Shown here piece after piece: positions 10,721-24,359 of a stretch of DNA of 64,000 nucleotides (position 1 is the stretch's first letter; each line of letters opens with the position of its first letter). The stretch lies in the NCBI GenBank assembly GCA_012934845.2, contig WNNJ02001595.1, positions 1 to 64,000 on the forward strand. Direction: 5' to 3'. Under the pieces are notes generated by a model that ran no database searches, was not told the origin of the DNA, and saw only the letters and a program-made list of their open reading frames with translations. Origin of the DNA: Pomphorhynchus laevis. Lineage: Eukaryota; Acanthocephala; Palaeacanthocephala; Echinorhynchida; Pomphorhynchidae. A program made the translations under genes and the position numbers.

Positions 10721-13700
10721 ATGAGTTCCGACGAACAACTTTCGGATATAGCCAACTTGCTTAGAATTTATTCTGTAGAATCTACGACTACTGCGGGATC
10801 CGGTCATCCGTCGACATGTGCGTCGATGGCAGAAATAACTGCTGTTTTATTTTTCAATGAAATGAACGTCGGTGTCAATAAACCGCAATCTGTATTAAAT
10901 GATCGTTTTGTCTTAAGCAAAGGTCACGCTGCTCCAATATTGTACGCTGCTTGGGCACATGCTGGCTATTTCACTGTTTTTGATTTAAATACGCTAAGAA
11001 AAATAGATTCGAATCTTGAAGGACACCCAGTTGTTTCTCTTCCATTTGTGGATGTAGCAACTGGGTCGTTGGGTCAAGGATTAGGTGTTGCTTGTGGAAT
11101 GGCATGGGTTGGTAAGTATCTTGATAAACAGCCATATCGAGTTTACACCGTACTTGGAGATGGAGAATGTGCTGAAGGTTCAGTTTGGGAAGCACTAAAT
11201 TTTGCATCTCATTATAAATTGGATAATCTTGTCGGAATTATCGATGTTAACAGACTAGGACAAAGTGAAGCTACTATGTTTCAGCATGATATGGATGGTT
11301 ATATTAAAAAAATCGAAGCGTTTGGGTAATTTAGATTGATTTTAAAATAATTTAATTAATTATTAATTATTTTATTTGATTTATTAATTATTAATTATTT
11401 TATGAAATCAAGTATAGTGGTTCACCCTTAAAATACATTTCCTATTAATTCTTGTTTTAAATAATTAAAAATATAACTTTTAATAGTTTCATTTATTAAT
11501 AGTTTCATTTTGTTTTAGATTAATTTGTTTTTTAATAATAATAATAATTTTTATTTCTTTAGAGAAGATAACAGAATCAGGCTTCCCGCAAATGGGCCCA
11601 AAATACAAATGCTTGAATTCAAAGTCATTAAACCCTCGGATCTACCGCCTGAGACATCCGTTCATTAGTTCAGTTTCCAAAGCACCACGAAATTGCTCGC
11701 ACAAGTCTAATTCTAATACATTTTCTGAACTGCGCAACGCACTCAGAATATGCCTGGTTGTTGCTCCTAGAAGCTATCTCCACCGCCTTTTTAATTACTT
11801 TGCTTGCATCGGCTCCGAGCCCTCCTAATGCTGACATAATGATCGGCAGAAATATTGCTCGTTCAATCTTTGTTACTCGTTTCGAGTACTTTGAGATCTT
11901 CCTCAGTGCATGGTATCCAAACGCAGCATCAACGGACCTCAGTGCATACGACCTTGCAAATGGGTTGAATATCAATACGTCCATCAAGGACCGCTCAGTC
12001 TGTATGCCGAAAAGACCGTGGCAACTTATGTCCAATCTCGCGTTCATATCCCTCGATGTAGCCTGACACGAAAATACAATGTTTGAGTCCACCGGTGTCA
12101 GCGTAGGCTCAATTTCTGGTTTCGTAGTTACATCAGCTAGAATTCGTGCAACTGTGTCTCCACAATAAATAATATAATAAAATTATATCACAATATAATA
12201 AAATTGTATAAACAATTTTATTAAATTGATTTATAATTAAATAAAATTTGTGAGATGTAATTTTAATATATTCTTTTATAAATAGATTTCCAGAGCAGGT
12301 CATTTAATCTGTGAAATGTAAGGATTTTATGAATATGGGAGGGGAATCTACTGATCTACCTGATTAGTATAATAAATATCTTTTTTATTTTTATTCCGAG
12401 ACGCAAGATGTAAATAAATTTTCCTATACAATTTACAAAATTAATTTACTAAATTGCGAATTATTTTTCATAACTAATCGCCTAAATTTTACAGTCATTT
12501 GTTTCAGTTATTAAAATATTTCATTAACACTTGAATTTTATTGAGTAAGTTTCGTTATTTAGATGCCACGCTATTGAAGTTGATGGGCATTGTGTCAAAG
12601 CACTACAAAATGCATTTAAAGAAGCAAGATCTATAAAAGATAAACCATCAATTATTCTGGCTAAGACCTTTAAGGGCAAAGGCTTACAAGGTAATATATA
12701 ATTTCCATTGTAACTATTTATGCTATATGTTATGCAAAATAAATACAACCTTAAATATGTTACAACAGGTATCGAAGATTTGGAAGGATGGCATGGACGT
12801 CCTCTTAAGCAAGACGAAGCAAATGTAGTAATCGCTAATTTGAAATCAAAACTATCCGCAGCAACGTGTTCCCTAAAACCTAAAAGTAATCATGATTTTA
12901 CACTTGCTGAAATAACAAATTATGTGTGTAGTCTTGATAAATGCCCCCCTTCATACTCAATTGGAGAAAAGGTAACTTCTGTCGTTTACAATATCAATTC
13001 ATTTTTAAAAAACTAAAAATTTAATTAAGCTCATCAATATTGGCTATTGTTGGATGAAATAGACTCGCAGGTGTCTTGTTAAATTAGTATACATCCCTGA
13101 TATTAAAAATCTTATGGACGTTTTTTCTGAGGTTTCAGTAGAAAAGACTAATTACATCAATTTATTTTAAAGGTTGTAGAAACTACAACCTTTAAATATG
13201 AATGTAAGGAGCCAATCAATCTATTTTAAAAGTTGTAGAAACTACAATGTAATTTTAAACATATCGTTTACAAAAGATTTATATATAAATATATAATTAT
13301 ATTACACATAATATTGAGTGTTATTGAGAGCTTTAACTTTGTGGTGAATGTAAGGAGCCAATAAATTTTTTTTTCTAATTTATTTCGGCTTATGACTATC
13401 TTCATGACGATCTTTGATATAAAAATATAAATCAATTTAAAAATAGTTTTAATAAATTAATTTAATTAATTACTTCAAAAAAGTAGATAGTATCAATTTC
13501 TAATATCAACTTATCAAGTCTTTTAAGTTTTGATGATCGAATTTTTATGGATATCGACTCAACAGTACGCATCCGGCTTTTGCATAAGTGATAATACCAA
13601 AGTTATCACTAGTTTTGTCTGTGCTACGAGTCATGTGTAGACTGTAGCAAAACATTTTTTAATATAAATGCATTGAAAAAATAAAATTGTTTTTTTAATG

Positions 13701-16700
13701 GTGTTCTAGAAATCTTAACGCGTGGCTGTTATAATTTTAAGTTTAATATCATATGCTGCACTTATTCGTAGTGATGTTAATTACACTAATTTTCATTTTT
13801 TTAAATCTTAATAGAAGCCAGCCGAACTACATTTCACTACTGGTGAACTATTTCAGCTGCTTATTCAATATATTTCACGTTTCGGTCCACTTTCTAATAG
13901 CTAATTAGACTCGTCTGCTGCTTTTAGAATTTCACTGAATTAAATAATTTTCAAAATCATTACTGATTTCACATTTGATTTATAAGAGAGATACAACCTT
14001 TAATGCGATACCTACTTTTTAAATAGATCTTAAATTAAATAATATATTTAAGGATATTATTATCGATCCTTAAGATGTTTAAAGATTCCATTAGGTCTTT
14101 AAGAAAAACCGTTGTGTCGCCCCGTTTAACGAATAGCTATTAAAAATAATTTATTAAAATTAATGCAATTTATTGTTTTTGCGTCTTATTTAGGTGGCTA
14201 CTCGATTGGCCTATGGTACAGCTCTCGCAAAAATTGCATCGTCAAATGACCGCATAATTGCTCTTGATGGTGACACCAAGAATTCAACGTTTGCAATAAA
14301 ATTTCGTGTAAGAACTTTCATCTGTTACTTTAATTAATTTAAATTTGATTTGGTTTTGATTCATTAAATCCAGAATTTAATATTCAACAAATCATTAATT
14401 TATTTTTATATTTCGCTAATAAAAATTAGAAAAACATTACACGATTTGCTCCTTAATACCTCGATAGTCATATACCAAGCAGATGCTCGGTATATGACCA
14501 TCGAGACGTAAGCAATAATCCCAAGTATTTGTACGAAAGATAAAATTTTAAAATCGAGCCGTCTAATTGTAAAACATCGTTTCGACTTAACTTACCCCCT
14601 TTTCTAAATTTAATAACCTTCAATTTTTATAAATTTATGGTAAGATCATTTCGAATACAGAATTTGGAGAGATAAATGCAATTTAATGCACAAGTAATTT
14701 ATGCACTTAACATAATTACATTCATAAATAATTAATGATTAATTAATAATAAATAAAATACTAATAATATTGATAATAAATAATAAATAAATAATTAATA
14801 ATAAATAAATAATAAATAATTAATTTATTAATGTAATAAATTACATTAATTCAATGTAATTAATGAATGTAATTAAGAATTCAATGTAATTAAGAATTTA
14901 TACGCATTTATATTAATGTAATTAAGAATTCTTATAAATCTAGATTATATAAAATCTTAGAATTTAGCTAGTCATTATTTTTCAATTATAAATATCTAAA
15001 TATAGTTAAAATACGTATACTCAATTACTATTATTTTCTTGGGTTGAAGGTTAAATTAGAAGTATGAAGTCATAACATTATTTTAGATGTACAGTCGCTC
15101 ATTCATCCAGATTAATTTTTATGAACAGTGAACTACAAAGCGTGATGCACTTTTTATTGAAAATTAAGCAAAATATTTAATATAATAAATAATATAATCA
15201 AAATAAATATTTCCACATTTTTGTATTTGTAACAGATATGATTTTATTTGCTTACATCTTTAATGCATTATATTATTTTACTAATCGATTCTCAATTTTG
15301 ACTTTAAATACTATCCAAAGTATCACGTTATAAATTAATTTAAAATTTTAATTTCTAATTTAACCATTTTAATGACTTTTATCTGTAGAAATAATTATTT
15401 CAAATACGTAACCTGAAATATTTTCATATTTTTATCTGAAATACGTAAACTGTACAGTATTATTACAATATTATTCTATAAAATTTGAGAATTATTCCAT
15501 AAAATTATAATACAACATAGTAGAAATATAGGATATGTTAACATTAAATTGGATTGGTGAAATCTCTTTATCTTGCTGCAAATCTCTTAAATCTCGTTAT
15601 ATTGGATTGACTAAGATAATTTATACAACTAGTTTAATTATAATAAATACTAAACCCATAATCTTCTTCCATTTCAAATATATAGTTATTACAGGAACGA
15701 AGAAGCAGAAAATATCCTTTATTTGATAAAAATTCTATATTTCGATAGCTCCTGCTATCATCATCAGGATTACAAAAAAAATGTTTCACGAAAGAAAAAC
15801 AATTAAATGAAAAAAAAAACAATAAAAAACAATAAAATATTTTTAAAATATTTCATTTTACAATAAAATGTTTCAATAAATGTGAAACATTTTATTGTAA
15901 TCCTGATGATGATAGCAGGAGCTATCGAAATATAAAATTTCTTTATCAAATAAAGTTTAATGATATGATGTAATGCTAATGCCAATTATAAGGCATTTCA
16001 CCATTGTAAAAACAATACTATAATCATCTCTTGATAAGTATTTTAAATAATCAAGGTTTAGCAAATCACTTAAAAACTGACACTTAAAAACTTATACTTT
16101 AACAACTGTTTAGCAACTGTTTCACTTGTGTCTTTATTTTAAACTTTAACAATTAAAAATTCAATTTATTGATTTAAGGACGCTTTTCCCAGTCGATTTA
16201 TTGAATGTTTTATCGCAGAACAAAATCTTGTAAGCGTTGCAGCAGGGGCTCAATGTCGTAATAGGGCTATACCATTCGTCTCAGGGTTTGCTTGTTTTCT
16301 TACACGCGCACATGATCAAATTAGAATGGCCGCAATTTCAAAAGCCAATATTAAATTTTGTGGATCCCATGCCGGCGTATCGATCGGAGAAGATGGTGGC
16401 AGTCAAATGGGGCTAGAAGATTTATCGATGTTCCGTTGTATTCCGGATTCAACAGTATTTTATCCGTCAGATGCAGTTTCTACTGAAAGAGCTGTCGAGC
16501 TTGCCGCACAAATTACTGGAATATGCTATATTCGTACAGGTCGCCCAAATAGCCCAGTTATTTACAAAAACGACGAAGTCTTTACAGTCGGAAAAGCTAA
16601 AGTAAGTTCGTATTATAATTTGTTTAATTATTCAAATAAATTAGTTTATTCAATCATTATCAATGCAATAATTAATGATTAATAACAATTAATTTAATAA

Positions 16701-19700
16701 ATTAATTGGTCATCAATTCTGACATTCAATTTATAATTCAATCATTCATACCAACTCCTATTCAGCTTCTAATCTTTTATTTTGTTTACTGCACCACATC
16801 AAATCATTACTCTTGAGATCTAAGATTGAACGATTATAAAATTATATTATTAATTTAGACGTCGTTGTTTACGCTTTGTAAGCTTAAGAAGAACACAAAG
16901 CACTTGTTCGCTACTGTTTAATATATAATCGACAAAACGTTATTTTATAATATCGAGTTCAATCAGAATCCTGGCATGCCAATTTATTCCCTGCACTTCC
17001 TAAGATTGTAGGTAGTGTAATGATGTAGAAGTTGTTGCAATATGAGCTTTTTAAGGTCTGACAAATATACGGTAATCGTTCATGATGACGCATAAAATGA
17101 TGAGTTGGCACGTAATAGCCTGCTAAATGAGATGTGAGCTTATGAGCTTTCGTTGTACGAGCATTCTCTGGTCTGACAAATAAACAATTATCGGGCTTAT
17201 TAACGTGATAAATCAAGTATGTTGTTTAGAAATCACAATTCAAGGTTATTTGGTCGTTAGTAAATCTCGTAATAAATACGTATTATGCAAAATGTTGCTT
17301 AACATTGTTCAATTCGGGTACCATATCATAATAGTGGAGATTAATGCATTTGTATTTTCTGTGATGATCGTTGAGACGCCAAATAAAAGGTCTTAAAATG
17401 TTTTGTTAAGTCGCAGAGGTTGCTTGCAGAGATCGATAATTTGAGGGTAAGCTTTACGTCTTCACCAGTCTAGGCTGACTTCCGACGGCGAGAGTAGAGT
17501 CTGCGGATACATAAATAATTAGCATTTTTTCCTCTTTTCTGTAAACACTTTTGTCACTGATTTTGCCCAGTCGAAAGGCGGACGAATGAATCGTTCAGAA
17601 GAAATGCGGTTAATCATCGCATTTTCTTTGTTTCCTTAAAAGATCATTCTTACCTTTCGTACTTTTAATATAAACGAAAAAGTAAAATTTAGTATTTAAA
17701 AATTGGATTATATATTCTGATAGATTGCACGGTTAATTAAACTATAGGCCTTTTTTGAACCACTATAGGCCTTTAATGAACCATATCATCAGAATGTAAT
17801 ATTTTTTGTCATTATTTCCAAAATTTAGTATGAAAAAATTTTCTTATTATTTAAATTATTCATCTTTTAGGTGTTACGTGAAAGCCCAAATGATGTTTGT
17901 ACAATCGTAGCTTCCGGTGTTACTTTGTTTGAAGCACTTAAGGCTTGTGATGCACTCAGTCAATGCGGTAAACCTTTACGAATAATCGATCCGTTTACCA
18001 TAAAGCCAATTGACAGAGATACAATAATTTTAAACGTAAGACAAACCCACAATCGACTCATTACCGTTGAAGATCATTATCCCGAAGGTATATTTTTAGA
18101 CCTTTTTATTATTATCAAATTTTTTACTTTGATTTTAGTTAAAAATGAATCTCCTTAAGTTCACGTATTTTTATGTCTTGTTAGTTCGTATCAAAATTGA
18201 ATTAAAATATATTTTCTATCAACAAGATAAGGTTATAATAAAATAAGGTCATAATATAAGGTAAAGTACGATACAATTGAATTCATACCATTGAATTCTC
18301 ATTTTAAAAAGTTAAAATTTAATATTGAAATTTAAAATAAAAGTAAATTTTTATGAATTGAATGAATAACATACTATATAATCATGGGTCATCATGAGGA
18401 ACTGCTATGTTATCAGGTTTCAGCCCCTATTCCTCGACTCAACATATCAGCGTGACCAAACATGTGCTAATGACGTATTTCCTCTAACGAAATTTGATTA
18501 TCAAGTATCTAACTATAATACAAAGTATATTATTTATAATAAAATATGTCTTAAATTATTGATATCTATAAAAATTTGACGCTTAATATTTTAAATATTT
18601 TTAATAATATTGTGTTGATTTATATATTTTACTATTTTCTGTTTGATATTATTAAGATATAATAACTAACATGTTTTAATCAAATCATTTTATAATTTAA
18701 ATGATTTATTAATAGTAGTTTATTAATAAGGCTACTTGGATAAATATGTTCACTAATTGAATAAAAATTATTAGAATTAAATACACATATATCATCAATG
18801 TATCGAAACATATATTTCATATATTTATATTGTTTAGATTTAGTTTTTAAACAGTCATTAACAAATTCATATTCTATAAAACTTAAAAACAAGTCAGCTA
18901 TAATTGGGTTACAATTAAAAAATAAATAACTCAGTTAAAAATTAAATTATCAGTTAAAAATAAACACTTAAATAATCAGTTAAATAACCAGTTAAATAAG
19001 AATCAGTTAAATAAACAATAAAGTAAACAATTTAACTTTAAATAAAATTATTTAAAATAAAATGCTTTAAATTTTTATGTGGCAAATATGGACTGGCCAC
19101 TTACAGGTTCACCAATAAATTAAAATAAAAAAGAGAAAAAATCAAATTCCGTACTGTACATTGGCAAGAAGTATTTAAAGGATGCAATATGTTATGTTTA
19201 CCCTTAGCATTGTCGACAATGGATTTGGGTTGTAATGGACAAGACATATACGCCAGAGGGGCATATGTGAAATGAAAAATATCATGTCAGACTTTGCCTA
19301 GGGAGATCAGTTGAATTGAAAGGAGCTGTATAAAGGTGTGAAATGATGAAGATGAGTGAAGGTCAGCTGGAAGGTGGTTCGATACTAGTGGCCTGGAAAA
19401 ATGGTATGCGCTGAGGTCATAATTAGTGCAATATCTAGGGATGGCTAAGATGTGTGACTGGATCGTAGAGTTAGAGAAGATTTATTGCTGAGTCGTAAGA
19501 AGGAAGTTTAAAATAGGATTGTGTGTGGGATGCTCGGAAACAAAAAGTAAGAAATAGTAAGCGCATGGTGACACGTTGAGAAACGCTAGACCAATTGATA
19601 AGCAATAGATGTCAAGAAATATGATCAAAGCTCCCGAGACGTAATGAGATACGAGATAGACAAGCAAATTAAAATTTCAATGTTTCAATGTTTTCTCAAC

Positions 19701-19956
19701 GTTGTCACGCGTTAAATTTATTTGTTATGATCAGGTACTTTCTATTTACAGAATATTAAGCAAACGATACGTATTTTTTACTTTAGGCGGTCTTGGTGAA
19801 GCTGTCGTTTCTGCGATTTCGGATCAGAAAGATATAACTTCTATTATAATGGCCGTAAATGGTTTACCTCGAAGTGGAAAATGTGAAGAACTATTGCACA
19901 TGTTTAAAATTAACTCCGAAGCCATTATTGCTAAAGTAGAGGCAATTTGCCACTAG
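10721..19956 (+). CDS. TKT: Transketolase, seven exons
   Basis: The thiamine-diphosphate enzyme of the non-oxidative pentose phosphate pathway; it moves two-carbon ketol units between sugar phosphates in the cytosol. Exons by conserved GT-AG sites: 10721-11325, 12563-12690, 12769-12971, 14194-14307, 16179-16601, 17871-18087, 19787-19956. They sum to 1860 bases, 619 residues plus stop, close to the usual animal length of about 623. Visible parts: SGHP with His29, KGHA with His69, EGHP with His102, the cofactor motif GDGE (146-149) with metal-ligand Asn177, catalytic Glu364 in IAEQN, then [21 protein letters not shown] and a C-terminal domain with [17 protein letters not shown] and PRSGK. Phases match at every junction and no inactivating change is seen. 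Introns 1 to 6 are 1237, 78, 1222, 1871, 1269 and 1699 bases. Gly-Cys-His at the exon 1/2 junction replaces the usual Gly-Trp-His. Confidence 0.97.
11560..12165 (-). mobile_element. Fragment of a restriction-like-nuclease LINE in transketolase intron 1
   Basis: On the minus strand the sequence encodes the C-terminal nuclease region of the LINE at 31751-34853: [10 protein letters not shown], then ARLDISCHG, a second acidic strand in [11 protein letters not shown], then [13 protein letters not shown] and the ALGGLG turn. The order of acidic and Lys residues matches the PD-(D/E)xK-like domain of the other copies. It lies antisense to the host gene, is 5'-truncated and lacks the RT. The longest open stretch is 11670-12092 and the frame continues upstream to about 12160. 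Confidence 0.8.
12972..14193 (+). other. Transketolase intron 3, no recognised element
   Basis: The intron is AT-rich. A near-repeat of a short tract (AAAGGTTGTAGAAACTACAA and a close variant) lies at about 13170-13250, next to GAATGTAAGGAGCCAAT at about 13200 and 13345. I see no coding sequence or known mobile element. Confidence 0.6.
15714..15959. mobile_element. Foldback (MITE-like) element in transketolase intron 4
   Basis: Two inverted arms of about 75 bases (15714-15789 and 15882-15959) match closely around an A-rich centre. Each arm carries, in its own orientation, CTGATGA, one extra T, a 6 bp stem GATAGC/GCTATC with loop AGGA, then GAAA. That is nearly a hammerhead stem II core. The element has no coding capacity. 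It could be a MITE or the terminal part of a Penelope-like element; no clear target duplication was identified. Confidence 0.7.
16602..17870 (+). other. Transketolase intron 5, no recognised element
   Basis: Less AT-rich in the middle (16960-17600). A motif like GGTCTGACAAATA with GAGCTT nearby occurs twice (about 17050 and 17170). No coding similarity was recognised. Confidence 0.5.
18680..18933 (-). pseudogene. Penelope-like RT fragment in transketolase intron 6
   Basis: The minus strand encodes [18 protein letters not shown], then [15 protein letters not shown] and HIYPSSL. These match the order seen in Penelope-like RT proteins of many invertebrates: a (G)xNCAPLLADLFL block, an EYEF block, a YRYIDD catalytic block and an IYPxEL block. 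The catalytic Asp pair is present but both ends are missing, so this is a decayed scrap of about 85 codons. It is antisense to the host gene. Confidence 0.65.
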
Positions 19957-20292
19957 ATACTTTATTTGCTCTTGTGCATTGATTATTAATTTGACTTGTG
20001 AATGCGCATGTTAGATAACTGCTCGCAGTTTTAACATATGCCCCGACCGCTTTTTTTTCTCAAAAATGTTGATTTCTTTACCAATCATTTAAACCGTTAT
20101 TTTGTCATTGTTTAATTATCAAAATCAAACTTCAATTTTATCGTATGAAATATATCCATATATTGATGGATATATGTGAAATATATCCATATATTGATTA
20201 TATGTGAAATATATCCATCCTGATCTGTATTTTAAATATTCAGGAACGATGAGTACGTTGCATAAACAAGTGTAAGCAACGAATTCAATTTC

Positions 20293-20321
20293 AATAAACT
20301 TTATTTATAACCGACAATAAA
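20293..20321 (+). terminator. Candidate polyadenylation signals of transketolase
   Basis: Two AATAAA hexamers (20293-20298 and 20316-20321) lie about 340 bases after the stop codon in otherwise AT-rich DNA. The hexamers are seen; their use is inferred. Confidence 0.45.
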
Positions 20322-20330
20322 CTTTATATA

Positions 20331-20942
20331 TGTAATATTTTTCATTTTTTAAAAAATCTTATAACAATTATTAATTTTATTATTTAATTATTAAATTTTG
20401 ATTTAGCATTATTATGTTTTGTTTATTTTTAATTATATTAAATACGTAGACTCAGTTAGCTGATTTGATATTTATAATATAATTTATGTGTAATATATTT
20501 ATAGTTTATAATATATATATTATTTATATTTTATTAATTATATTTTATATTTAATTCAATTTAATATAAATTTAATAAATATAAACAATTATTATAATAA
20601 TTATGTCATTAAAATTGTCATTAAAAATTTAACAAGCTTGCAATATATTAAATATTTTATTGTAAATGTGGAAATCAAATTATAAAATGATCATAAATGC
20701 ATTAAAATTTAACACATTTATATCAAATAAATGTAGATTCTTCCGTGTATTTATTAGTCAATTTATAAAAATGACGTTTATTTTTAATTTCAATTTTTTA
20801 TTTTAACTTGATTTAAATTATAGAAAATCTAAAAACAATTATTAATTTTATTATTTAATTATTAAATTTTGATTTAGCATTATTATGTTTTGTTTATTTT
20901 TTAATTATATTAAATACGTAGACTCAGTTAGCTGATTTTATT
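20331..20942 (+). repeat. Direct repeat pair (family gamma)
   Basis: About 130 bases at 20331-20471 recur at 20812-20942, sharing AATTATTAATTTTATTATTT, GATTTAGCATTATTATG and ACGTAGACTCAGTTAGCTG. The last part recurs at about 21505-21540 and inverted at about 10378-10395, so it belongs to a dispersed family. Confidence 0.75.
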
Positions 20943-21645
20943 CGTTGATCGAATCCATCGTCTGATGGATTAATCTGATGACTTAAATTTTCAATTGAAA
21001 TTCAATTTTTAATTGAAAATTAAAAATTGAAAATTGTTTAAAAAAATTGAAATTAAAAATAAAAGTCAATTTTTATGAATTGACTAATAAATAATAGACG
21101 TTGTGAAAAAAATAAAAAAAATTTAAAAATTGAAAATTGAAAATTTTCAATTGAAATAATTTAATTTTCAATTATAATTCAATTTTTAATTGAATTTTTA
21201 ATTGAAATTAAAAATTGAAAATTGTTTTAAAAAATGAAATTTAAAATAAAAGTCAATATTTATGAATTGACTTAAAAATTTATTTATTATGAATGGACTT
21301 TATATTCTATGAGCTTTATGAATTGACTAGCTATTTATAATAGTTACTAATTCTGTAATGAACTGTTATTAAATCTTACTGCATAGAATAGCTATTTTGC
21401 ATTTCTACTGTTTTTATTTTGCTTGTTCTTTTACTTATAGTCCAATTACAATTCTCGAAAATGAACTTGTTAGATTGAAGATTAGCTTACCAACGTTTTC
21501 ATTAATTATATTAAATACGTAGACTCAGTTAGCTGATTTGATTTATTGCAGAATGATAATTGGTAACAAGCGAATCAGATTTGATAATTTGGCCAACCAG
21601 ATTTGAAATCAAAATTTTATTATTTTAGATTTATTTGTGTTCGAC

Positions 21646-21734
21646 GTTAACATATTACAATATAGAGCCGACCCCGCCAACACACGGGATAAAGGCTAAA
21701 GAAAAAGAAGAAGAAGTTAACATATTACAATATA
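21646..21734 (+). mobile_element. 51 bp RTE-like 3' tail within a perfect 19 bp target duplication
   Basis: GTTAACATATTACAATATA occurs at 21646-21664 and again at 21716-21734. Between the copies is a 51-base GC-richer insert reading GCCGACCCCGCC, GGGATAAAGGC and an (A)GAAGAAGAAG tail. The gccgacccc...gggataaaggc...gaagaag pattern is typical of the 3' ends of RTE-class LINEs and their SINEs. The insert is an extremely 5'-truncated, fairly young insertion. Confidence 0.75.
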
Positions 21735-22225
21735 TAACAATATATATAACAATATCTGTAGTATCAATCAAGAAAAGTATTTTTCTCATAATCTATTGTT
21801 GTCAAAATAAGGTCGTTCGCATGAAAGAATAATTCCATTAAAACTAATTAGATCTGACTTATAAAGTATTAAATGATTATTTCTTGTATTGATAAATGTT
21901 TAGTTATTTGAATAGTATAGAGGTTTTTGGGAAATATAATTTTATATGAGGAGCTGTGAGGCGGCTTTTAACAATGAGATGTGAAATATGCTCATTCTAT
22001 ACAATTGGATATATTTATGGATTCGTTAACGAATTAAATAATTAGTGAAATATATATTTCTTAGTGATTTATTCGAAATTTGCCATATCAATGACGATTT
22101 TTACCCCTATTTTGCCTTTTTACTGGAAATTCAGGAATTGAGTAATAAATTAATGATTTAATTACAACAACTTAAAATAATCTCAAAGTTTAGCTATAAA
22201 CATTTTTAACAAACGCTGGTAGCTC

Positions 22226-22474
22226 GAAAGAAATGGACAAAAGGAAAAGACGAAAACTAAACGAAAGTACAGAAGCAACATCGAATTTGGTTTCATAATA
22301 CAAAAGTATGATGACGGTATGCGTCGTTTTGTTTTTAACAAATCCTCGTCAAATATATTTCTTGATCAAGCAAACTAAAGAGGCAGTTAGTTTGGAATCA
22401 TCAATGAAGGATAAGCAACGAGCATTTTTTGAAAATCTCAAAGCTCATAAAGTCAAACAATCAAAAAGTTAAAA

Positions 22475-22480
<6 letters not shown>
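22226..22480 (+). pseudogene. hAT/ZBED transposase, N-terminal remnant
   Basis: The frames give MDKRKRRK, then in another frame YRSNIEFGFIIQKYDDG, then LESSMKDKQRAFFENLKAHK. These match the usual order in ZBED5-type hAT transposases: a basic start, a YxxFGF block, and a block before the BED finger end with FFxxKLxxLK. At least two frame changes and several stops break it. The C-terminal part is at 23604-24155. Confidence 0.55.
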
Positions 22481-23549
<1,069 letters not shown>

Positions 23550-23603
23550 TGGAAATGAAGCGAAAGTGAAAACATCCGTTGATTAACAATATAATTACAC
23601 GAA

Positions 23604-24155
23604 GAATTGAGGAGCTGTCATCAGACCAGGATCAAATTTGCGAGGATTTTGAATCATCTAAAACACTTTGGTCGCAGCAAATTGATGAATCGACAGATAA
23701 GTGATAAATCTCAAGTCCTTGATTTTGTTCGTTACGTCAAAGATAAAGGATTTGTGAACGATTTCCTATTTTGCAAAGATTTGAAAGGTTTGACCAGAAA
23801 ACAGTTCTAGTCGAACTGTTCATGTACTGTTCAATGAACAGTTCATTGAATTCATCAACTATATTTTTTCTCAAATTAAAATTTACGGATGAATTTTGAC
23901 TTTCTGTTAAGAAAGTTAAAATACCAACCTTTGATGGGCTTTAAAGCAGTTAAAGTTCTTTTGTTATTTGCGTCTTATTGGTTATGTGAAATTGGATTTT
24001 CAGCTTTGACTAAAATTAAATGTACAACGAAAGAGACTTCTGGAAAACGACGACAAAATGCACACATGCCTATTAAAGTTAGTTCAACCATCCAGATTGA
24101 TTTGATAATTAAAACAAACGCATTCAGCGTATTGAAATATTTAATCGCATATTAA
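23604..24155 (+). pseudogene. hAT/ZBED transposase, C-terminal remnant
   Basis: One frame reads QIDESTDK, stop, then SQVLDFVRYVKDKGFVNDF and LFCKDLKG, matching the DESTD...FVRY...EFLFC block of ZBED5/GTF2IRD2-type hAT transposases. After a gap, 23889-24155 encodes KVLLLFASYWLCEIGFSALT followed by KIK, the hAT dimerisation motif. Most of the catalytic middle is missing. Such transposases cut and paste DNA with 8 bp target duplications; no termini were found. The copy is old and inactive. Confidence 0.75.
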
Positions 24156-24359
24156 TTTTTAGAAATATATCAATCCTGATCTGTATTTAAATTTTAAAAT
24201 TACCATGAGCATTTTATATATTAATTTTTATTTTATATATAAATTTTTATATTAACATAGATATTACTTGAATGATTTTTGATAAAAAATATTTTTTTCA
24301 AATGTTGACGTTTGTGTAAAAGATCTGGTCAAACGCAAGGAATAATAATTCTACAATAA

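Larger units (their letters stand above)
19957..22225. other. AT-rich intergenic region
   Basis: Downstream of transketolase there is no recognised gene. Besides repeats gamma and beta it holds hairpin-forming runs based on CAATTTTTAATTG at 20990-21250. A tract around 21720-21855 (ACAATATCTGTAGTATCAAT, AAAATAAGGTCGTTC) recurs at about 22600-22740. Confidence 0.6.

Noticed and set aside
16959-17216. 85-codon minus-strand ORF in transketolase intron 5
   Set aside because: No recognised similarity; it lies in an intron and has no sign of a coding pattern.
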